NCBI GenBank assembly: GCA_937891765.1
Contig: CALAGQ010000051.1
Location: forward strand, 1 to 37,380
Source of the DNA: an uncultured Nitrospina sp.
Lineage (GTDB): Bacteria > Nitrospinota > Nitrospinia > Nitrospinales > VA-1
DNA: 37,380 nt
Direction: 5' to 3'
The translations under genes were made by a program, and so were the position numbers. Positions 32,929 through 37,380 of this stretch are shown one piece after another (position 1 is the first letter of the stretch; each line of letters starts with the position of its first letter). The notes under the pieces are model-generated. The model was given only the letters and a program-made list of their open reading frames with translations. It had not been told where the DNA came from and searched no databases.

Positions 32929-33447
32929 ATGAAACTATCCCGATCTTTGATCAAGGCGTTTCTGATTTTCCCGGTGAATGTGATGGGGGTCGTTCCCGCC
33001 CTCCTCATCTGGTGCTCGCGGCCCGGTGGTGTGCTCGAACGTTTTCCATATAGTTTTAATGATTTTAGATCTTTGGCCGGAGTTTTGTTGATCGGCGCAG
33101 GAGCCGGACTCTGTTGGAAAACAGTCTCGCTGTTCACCGAGGTCGGTGAAGGCACTCCGGCCCCATTTGATCCGCCGAGAAAGCTGGTGATCCAGGGGCC
33201 TTATCGGGCTATGCGTAATCCCATGATGGTTGGAGTCTGGCTGGTTTTGTTGGGAGAGGCCCTGCATTTTGGTTCGGTTCCCCTCGGACTGTGGTTTCTG
33301 ATTTTCATGGTGTTGTGCCTGATACTCATTCCGGTTTGGGAAGAGCCTGATTTGGAAAAAAGATTTGGTGAACCATATAGAGAATATAAACGCAATGTCC
33401 CGTCGTGGGTGCCGAAACTTCCACTTAGAAGAATAGACCGTGAGTGA
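32929..33447 (+). CDS. isoprenylcysteine carboxyl methyltransferase-like membrane protein
   Basis: 172 aa from the ATG at 32929; the longer frame from 32851 overlaps the micro-ORF. Five or so membrane helices. The C-terminal half carries the ICMT/PEMT signature GPYRAMRNPMMVGVWLVLLG, then EEPDLEKRFGEPYREYKRNV. Members of this family bind S-adenosylmethionine at the membrane surface and methylate lipids or small hydrophobic substrates; bacterial substrates are mostly unknown. The downstream micro-protein overlaps by eight bases. Confidence 0.85.
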   Translation: MKLSRSLIKAFLIFPVNVMGVVPALLIWCSRPGGVLERFPYSFNDFRSLAGVLLIGAGAGLCWKTVSLFTEVGEGTPAPFDPPRKLVIQGPYRAMRNPMMVGVWLVLLGEALHFGSVPLGLWFLIFMVLCLILIPVWEEPDLEKRFGEPYREYKRNVPSWVPKLPLRRIDRE

Positions 33448-33607
33448 TGACGAAGAAAAGTATGGATTGATGGACTGGGTCGGTTCTGCTATTGGAATCG
33501 TGGTGGCCGGGTTCATCATTTTTATTTTGATCTGGCCGTTGATCGACCCCACCCCGAACAAGTCTTCTTCGCTAAAAGAAAACATCCACAAGGCCACCGG
33601 CAAATAG
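33440..33607 (+). CDS. single-helix membrane micro-protein, 55 aa
   Basis: GTG start overlapping the stop of the ICMT-like gene by eight bases. The product starts SDDEEKYGLMDWVGSAIG, has one membrane helix (VVAGFIIFILIWPL) and a polar C-terminus (NKSSSLKENIHKATGK). The overlap and hydrophobic pattern support a coupled small subunit. The ribosome-binding site is weak. The gene fills the space up to the convergent TPR lipoprotein gene. Confidence 0.55.
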   Translation: MSDDEEKYGLMDWVGSAIGIVVAGFIIFILIWPLIDPTPNKSSSLKENIHKATGK

Positions 33608-33613
33608 CGATTT

Positions 33614-34339
33614 TCAGTCGAACGGGGGTAGGGTTTTGCGTTTGTACTCTTTGTCCGTCATATCTATTCGGCCTTTTATGAAAGCCAGTTTTCCTTCCGC
33701 TATAGCAATGGCCTGATCATTGTTTGTTTCTCTTCCCAGTCGTTTGGAGATTTCAATTTCATCAAGAGCCTTTTCCCATTCCTTCAATTTTTCGTGCACG
33801 CCTATTAAATTCAGATGGGTCTGCATGTGGTTTGGGTTTATGGAGAGTATCTTCTGATAGTATTCGGCCGCTTTCTTGATATTCTGGTCGTACCAATATT
33901 CCAATGCTATTTTGAAAAGAAGTTCCGTATCATCCGGTTTGAGGGATTCAGCCTTCAAGAACTCTGCCACGGCTAAATCGTTCCGGGTTATATAAGAATA
34001 AACTTCTCCCAATCCCACTCGCGCTGGTAAATTTTCAGGTTCGACCTTGAGGGCATTTTTAAAAGACTCAATGGCCTCATTTTTTTGATCGGCTTCCCTA
34101 TAGACCAACCCCATTCGGTAATAGATGTCAGCCGATTCAGGGCCGACCTCCAACGCCCGACGCAGAATTCCAATGGCTTCATCATAGGCTCCGATTCTTT
34201 GTTTTTCAGTAGCGCTCAAGATCAATTCCTGAGGATTTTCAGTTTGGGAAGAAGATCTGCTATCTTCCCCACAACCCGGGAGAAACAATAATAGAACGAT
34301 GGCTGTGCGGCATAAAATTCTTAGCGAATAATCAGACAC
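33614..34339 (-). CDS. TPR-repeat lipoprotein, 241 aa
   Basis: GTG start with GGGA upstream. The N-terminal signal ends in the lipobox LFLPGC. About five tetratricopeptide repeats follow (AYDEAIGILRRALEVGPESA, IYYRMGLVYREADQKNEAIE, and so on to residue 200). The TPR superhelix should sit in the periplasm anchored to a membrane and bind a protein partner, as NlpI-type lipoproteins do. No partner is evident; neighbours are on the other strand. Confidence 0.85.
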   Translation of the reverse strand: MSDYSLRILCRTAIVLLLFLPGCGEDSRSSSQTENPQELILSATEKQRIGAYDEAIGILRRALEVGPESADIYYRMGLVYREADQKNEAIESFKNALKVEPENLPARVGLGEVYSYITRNDLAVAEFLKAESLKPDDTELLFKIALEYWYDQNIKKAAEYYQKILSINPNHMQTHLNLIGVHEKLKEWEKALDEIEISKRLGRETNNDQAIAIAEGKLAFIKGRIDMTDKEYKRKTLPPFD

Positions 34340-34505
34340 TATTTTTAGTCCCGTATGATGATTTCAATTTAGTTTCACTTCTACCTTATACGAACGGATT
34401 TGGCAAGCTGCTCTATCAGAGCTAGAAACTGACTTTAATAATGGGTTATTATAATCGTGCGATAGGGCCTGTTGCTCATTACCGCTGATCATTTAAGAGA
34501 AACTC

Positions 34506-34525
34506 AGGTGTGTTAAAAGACACCT
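34506..34525 (+). promoter_or_regulatory. hairpin upstream of the 78-aa gene
   Basis: AGGTGT-GTTAAAAG-ACACCT, followed by TTTATAAAAA, lies 21 bases before the ATG at 34547. It could be an operator overlapping a promoter or a leader hairpin. Confidence 0.3.
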
Positions 34526-34546
34526 TTATAAAAACAGGAAAAGATC

Positions 34547-34783
34547 ATGTCAGATGAACTTCCATATATAGAGAATGAAGCGGGGGGAATTGCAATTCCC
34601 TGCCAGCTTAAAATCGCTGAAGATTGCGTGCAGATTGGGCAATTTTGTGAAAGCAGGGAAGACGCGCGTCACTGGGCGGAAGAGGAATGTTGGATTTATT
34701 CCGGCGAAGGGTATTTCTGCGTACAATGCAATGACCAGATTATGCGTAACATCTCTAACCTGCAAACCAAAAAGATGAATTAG
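34547..34783 (+). CDS. small cysteine-rich hypothetical protein, 78 aa
   Basis: CAGGA precedes the ATG at good spacing. The protein has five cysteines, with CVQC resembling half of a zinc site (GYFCVQCNDQIM), and an acidic region (SREDARHWAEEECWIYSGEG). No signal or membrane segment. No recognised family. The stop falls at the edge of a repeat block. A soluble metal-binding or redox role is possible but not shown. Confidence 0.6.
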   Translation: MSDELPYIENEAGGIAIPCQLKIAEDCVQIGQFCESREDARHWAEEECWIYSGEGYFCVQCNDQIMRNISNLQTKKMN

Positions 34784-34915
34784 CCGGCGAGCCGCCGGGG
34801 GCAATGGGCAATAGCCGGGTTGAGCAATAGCCGGGTTGAGCAATAGCCCATCAAGCCGAGAAAACGTTTGCTAGCCAATAAAATTTATTGATAACTGAGT
34901 CCAGCATCACGCTGG
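34784..34915. repeat. repeat block: tandem 16-bp unit and CCAGC palindrome
   Basis: The unit GCAATAGCCGGGTTGA is repeated 2.6 times at 34808-34849, and CCAGCATCACGCTGG closes the block (34901-34915). The 3' arm of that palindrome runs into GGGAGG, the ribosome-binding site of the DUF389 gene, so folding of the palindrome could affect its translation. Confidence 0.65.
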
Positions 34916-34922
34916 GAGGTTT

Positions 34923-35912
34923 ATGAAATTAATTGAAGTGATCACAGATGCTAAGAATCATGATCCGGTCACTAGTATTGCCGAGCAGCATAACTCGGAG
35001 GTCTACTGGCAGGGGGCTCCGGATCAAGAGGGCAGGCAATTGATTCGCATTCTTGTCAGCGATGAGGACCGGCAATCGGTGTTGGATGCCCTGCAGGGTT
35101 TGCTGGGCGAGTCCTCGAAGATTCTTGTTCTGCCGCTGGACGCTGTGCTCCCTAGGAAGGAACCTGAACCTTCAGATCAGAAAGCGAAAGAAACGATCTC
35201 CACCACACGCGAAGAACTTTATAACAATATTGTCAAAAACGCGCACCTCGATTCCACCTATCTTCTTCTGGTATTTCTCTCAACCGTTGTTGTGGCTATT
35301 GGTTTATTGGAAGACAATGTCGCGGTGGTGATCGGGGCCATGGTCATCGCCCCGCTTCTGGGCCCAAATATGGCTCTTGCGCTGGGCGCGGCTTTGGGCG
35401 ATATGGCCCTGATGTGGAAAGCGACAAAAACCATGATCGTGGGCATCACATTGGCATTATCGCTTTCAATCACTCTCGGATTTCTTTATCCACTCAATTT
35501 AAACAGTCATGAATTGATGGCTCGCACTGATGTGGGGTTGGACTCGGTAGTCCTGGCTTTGGCTTCCGGAGCCGCCGCAGTGGTTTCTTTGACAACGGGT
35601 CTTGCAAGTGTGCTGGTAGGGGTGATGGTGGCGGTGGCTTTATTACCTCCTACCGCTACATTAGGACTGATGATCGGTGCCGGTCAGACCAAGCTGGCGG
35701 TGGGTGCGGCTTTGCTTTTGGCGGTCAATATTGTCAGTGTGAACCTTGCGGCAAAGGTTGTGTTCTGGGTTCGAGGCGTGAAACCGCGTAGCTGGCTTGA
35801 AAAACAAAAGGCCAACCAGTCCATGGTGACTTATATGGTGATATGGGCAATCTCCCTGATGGTCCTCTTGGTGGTGATTTTCATCCGTAAGGGCTTGATT
35901 CAAGCCCCCTGA
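34923..35912 (+). CDS. DUF389 (TIGR00341-type) integral membrane protein
   Basis: 329 aa. A soluble N-terminal alpha/beta domain (about 1-95: KLIEVITDAKNHDPVTSIA, LIRILVSDEDRQSVLDAL) precedes about eight membrane helices. The hallmark segment is DNVAVVIGAMVIAPLLGPNM with a second GVMVAVALLPPTATLGLMIG. This family is widespread and uncharacterised; the duplicated helical pattern suggests a transporter. GGGAGG lies only three bases from the ATG and is part of, or abuts, an intergenic repeat. Confidence 0.88.
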   Translation: MKLIEVITDAKNHDPVTSIAEQHNSEVYWQGAPDQEGRQLIRILVSDEDRQSVLDALQGLLGESSKILVLPLDAVLPRKEPEPSDQKAKETISTTREELYNNIVKNAHLDSTYLLLVFLSTVVVAIGLLEDNVAVVIGAMVIAPLLGPNMALALGAALGDMALMWKATKTMIVGITLALSLSITLGFLYPLNLNSHELMARTDVGLDSVVLALASGAAAVVSLTTGLASVLVGVMVAVALLPPTATLGLMIGAGQTKLAVGAALLLAVNIVSVNLAAKVVFWVRGVKPRSWLEKQKANQSMVTYMVIWAISLMVLLVVIFIRKGLIQAP

Positions 35913-35963
35913 TTTTCCAGTTTTAATAATTTTATACTGCCATCCATCATTCTTTAAATTATT

Positions 35964-36206
35964 TTAGAAAAAATTATCATCTTTATTTAGTCGTTTCTTT
36001 TTCTTCTTTCCAGAAAACATTGCAGATTTAAAATTTTCATGGTTGCCCTCTGCCCCGCCTTTACTGTACTTATCTTTAAATTTGACGGGCCTTGAGAGAC
36101 CTGACATCGAGTGATTAATTGAAAAATCCTCAAAATCTTCGAATTCGGAAGACTCGTCATCATCTTCATATTCTTCAAAACAATTTTTAACAACCTTCTT
36201 TTTCAT
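35964..36206 (-). CDS. small highly charged hypothetical protein, 80 aa
   Basis: An acidic N-terminal half (EEYEDDDESSEFEDFEDF) and a basic C-terminal half (KFKDKYSKGG, GKKKKKRLNKDD), with no hydrophobic core, so probably disordered. GGAGG is upstream at a slightly long distance. No family recognised. It lies just beyond the terminator of the lysine-rich secreted protein gene, on the same strand. Confidence 0.5.
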   Translation of the reverse strand: MKKKVVKNCFEEYEDDDESSEFEDFEDFSINHSMSGLSRPVKFKDKYSKGGAEGNHENFKSAMFSGKKKKKRLNKDDNFF

Positions 36207-36265
36207 GCCGTAACATCAGCCTCCGATTGATATTAAAGTTTAGACAACAGTTAAAACAGACTAAA

Positions 36266-36288
36266 GACGGGAGAACAAGTCTCCCGTC
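36266..36288 (-). terminator. Rho-independent terminator after the lysine-rich protein gene
   Basis: GACGGGAGA-ACAAG-TCTCCCGTC, a perfect nine-base-pair stem. Read on the minus strand it is followed by TTTAGTCTGTTTTA. It lies about 20 bases downstream of the stop at 36307. Confidence 0.65.
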
Positions 36289-36306
36289 CTCATTTAAGCA
36301 AAAAAA

Positions 36307-36687
36307 CTATTCTTTGCCGTGACCCTCAGCGGGCTCTTCTTTTTTGCCCTCGCCTTCATGGCCACTATCAGATTCTTTGCCGTGACCCTCAGCGGGCTCT
36401 TCTTTTTTGCCCTCGCCTTCATGGCCACTATCAGATTCTTTGTTTTTATCCTTGTCCTTCATTTCACCTCTTGCTTTTTTTGATTTTTTCTTCTTTTTTG
36501 CTTTTTTCTTCTTTTTCTTATCTTCATCGGTTTTGGCCAAAATATCAAAAGACTTTTCTTTAGATGCATCCTGCGAAATAGCCGGTTCATTTTCATCCGT
36601 CACAGGTTGTTTAGAAGAAGCCGTTCCAACAAAAAATACAGACAATAGAAATGCGGAAGAAATCAAAGCAGATAAAACCTTTTTCAT
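36307..36687 (-). CDS. secreted low-complexity Lys/Glu-rich protein, 126 aa
   Basis: AAGGA precedes the ATG, and a cleavable signal peptide (residues 1-25, ending near GTASSK) is clear. Then comes an acidic segment, a run of about 20 nearly pure lysines, and two perfect copies of a 21-residue unit with ESDSGHEGEGKKEEPAEG as its core. The histidines and acidic residues could bind metals; the lysine run could bind nucleic acid, lipids or peptidoglycan. The protein is probably disordered in the periplasm. No family recognised. Confidence 0.7.
   Translation of the reverse strand: MKKVLSALISSAFLLSVFFVGTASSKQPVTDENEPAISQDASKEKSFDILAKTDEDKKKKKKAKKKKKSKKARGEMKDKDKNKESDSGHEGEGKKEEPAEGHGKESDSGHEGEGKKEEPAEGHGKE
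36309..36442. repeat. perfect tandem duplication, 63-bp period, inside the lysine-rich gene
   Basis: Two copies identical at the DNA level, each 63 bp and encoding 21 residues; the second copy continues about 8 bases into the unique part. Perfect identity points to a recent duplication, and the copy number may vary between strains. Confidence 0.85.
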
Positions 36688-36900
36688 AATAGCTTCCTTT
36701 CACCAATTAGTTTTTAACTACAATGGGTTATTTTTTAATCTACATTTTCCCCAGCCAAGGGTGACCATTTCAGGCGGAGTTCCCTATACCCCCTTTCAAA
36801 AATTGAGTGTATAAACCACAATAACGAAGAAACGCGCAACGGCACCCCGGGTTGTAAATCAATATCGGGAAAAGCTAATTTAATTCAGGATGAAAACAGT

Positions 36901-36966
36901 CCGTGAGCAAAGGAACTTCAAGCACCTGCTATAAAACTCCTAAAGCAGGAAGTACTTTTTTCACGG
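36901..36966 (+). ncRNA. possible structured RNA or terminator
   Basis: Nested pairing: outer CCGTGA/TCACGG (36901-36906 with 36961-36966), ACTT/AAGT inside it, and CCTGCT/AGCAGG at the tip (36925-36949). A run of T (36955-36961) follows the inner stem. It could be the end of a small plus-strand transcript or a 3' structure for the minus-strand micro-ORF. No known RNA family is recognised. Confidence 0.3.
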
Positions 36967-36981
36967 AAGGCAAAGGGGTGA

Positions 36982-37131
36982 TTACATATAACCTGTAGCA
37001 AAATACGACTGTTCCAGCTTGTCAATGATGGATGGAGAAATATTTTTAGGGCAATCTGCAGGAGACAGAAGAGACCCTACGTTGCCGATTTGACGGGAAA
37101 AAACGATGGAAATGGCAAAGAATGTGGACAT
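36982..37131 (-). CDS. micro-protein, 49 aa
   Basis: The ATG at 37131 has AAAGGA eight bases upstream, a good start signal. The product begins MSTFFAISIVFSRQIGNVGS and continues PADCPKNISPSIIDKLEQSY. There is a weakly hydrophobic N-terminus, one cysteine, and no recognised family. About 90 bases upstream lies the perfect palindrome GGAAAATATTTTCC (37224-37237), which might be an operator. Support rests on the start signal and an intact frame. Confidence 0.45.
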   Translation of the reverse strand: MSTFFAISIVFSRQIGNVGSLLSPADCPKNISPSIIDKLEQSYFATGYM

Positions 37132-37275
37132 TTTTTATTTCCTTTACACATGGAAAGCCATATTTAAACTAATCCATTTATCACCTTTTATTGAGGTTTT
37201 GCAATAGAATATTGAGGGAAAATGGAAAATATTTTCCGCCCCAGAAAGCAGTAATCCAGGAACCAAATAGACCCT

Positions 37276-37328
37276 CCCTTGCCCTGTTCCGGTGCTAACC
37301 ACAGGTGGCTAGGAATGCCGGGCGAGGG
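37276..37328 (+). ncRNA. strong compound hairpin, candidate leader RNA
   Basis: CCCTTGCCC (37276-37284) pairs with GGGCGAGGG (37320-37328) over nine base pairs including one G-T. Inside, TTCC pairs with GGAA and a small CTA/TAG stem closes a short loop. The fold is too elaborate for a simple terminator and is not followed by T residues. It may be a leader for a gene beyond the window or an independent small RNA. It did not match the riboswitch consensus sequences I can recall. Confidence 0.35.
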
Positions 37329-37380
37329 AAAACTTTATATAAAATATGAATTTGAAAGGAATATTTTAAACTGAGTATGT

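Noticed and set aside
32935..33603. 222-codon minus-strand frame
   Set aside because: Antisense to the ICMT-like gene and its micro-protein; no family features.
37276..37328. TPP, cobalamin or SRP RNA
   Set aside because: GGAATGCC and CCGGTG resemble pieces of these RNAs, but the defining segments (CTGAGA, the B12 box, GGAAGCAGCC) are absent.
1..37380. CRISPR arrays, insertion-sequence transposases, integrases
   Set aside because: No regularly spaced repeats with unique spacers and no recognisable transposase or integrase reading frame were found.

Overview
The window looks like the chromosome of a Gram-negative bacterium of moderate GC content. The evidence is a PqiABC/MCE lipid-transport operon, several lipoproteins with lipoboxes, a MepM-like endopeptidase and a periplasmic c-type cytochrome. 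The many stand-alone receivers, CBS proteins, cyclic-nucleotide sensors, pentapeptide proteins and single-helix micro-proteins recall genomes such as the Nitrospinota or former Deltaproteobacteria. That placement is an impression from gene style only. No rRNA, complete tRNA or CRISPR array was seen.

Layout. 1-1500: an AT-rich, gene-poor edge with two tiny minus-strand ORFs, one apparently frameshifted. It ends at a 46-nt fragment matching the 3' half of a tRNA (best fit Thr-CGT), which looks like an attachment-site scar. 1570-7640: an M23 endopeptidase facing a GC-rich SelO pseudokinase, then a plus-strand series of a trypsin-like protein, a 45-aa membrane micro-protein, a 97-aa protein and a TIR-TPR protein, closed by short repeats. 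7667-15027: one compact minus-strand operon reading pqiA, pqiB, pqiC, a LolA-like outer-membrane lipoprotein-sorting protein, and an MMPL/RND exporter with a C-terminal cyclic-nucleotide-binding domain. This looks like a complete lipid-trafficking machine across the envelope. 15337-21746: two paralogous pentapeptide proteins, a cytochrome c/DUF4405 pair, an ArsC-like reductase, a degenerate receiver, a receiver-CBS protein broken by a frameshift, and a CheY-like receiver. 21936-31717: small envelope proteins, an ankyrin/cNMP operon, a BLUF blue-light sensor, MarC, a shortened CBS protein, a zinc-ribbon/HEAGH membrane protease-like protein and an RhlE-type RNA helicase with a structured leader. 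31944-37380: a receiver-PAS protein, an ICMT-like membrane methyltransferase between two micro-proteins, a TPR lipoprotein, a DUF389 membrane protein, a lysine-rich secreted protein with a perfect 63-bp duplication, a 49-aa micro-ORF, and unexplained hairpins at the right end.

Short palindromic repeats recur between genes. One family has a CCAGC-(GTCAC)-GCTGG core, another GTCCGTCCCACGGAC, and another GCGGAGAACCTCCGC. Several genes end inside these repeats, so the repeats supply C-terminal residues or stop codons. In one case (34923) a repeat supplies the ribosome-binding site.

The strongest candidates for a little-described system are the PqiABC-LolA-MMPL-cNMP operon and the trypsin-like/micro-protein/TIR-TPR series. 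Two apparent single-base indels (near 145 and at 20013-20017) could be assembly errors or real frameshifts.
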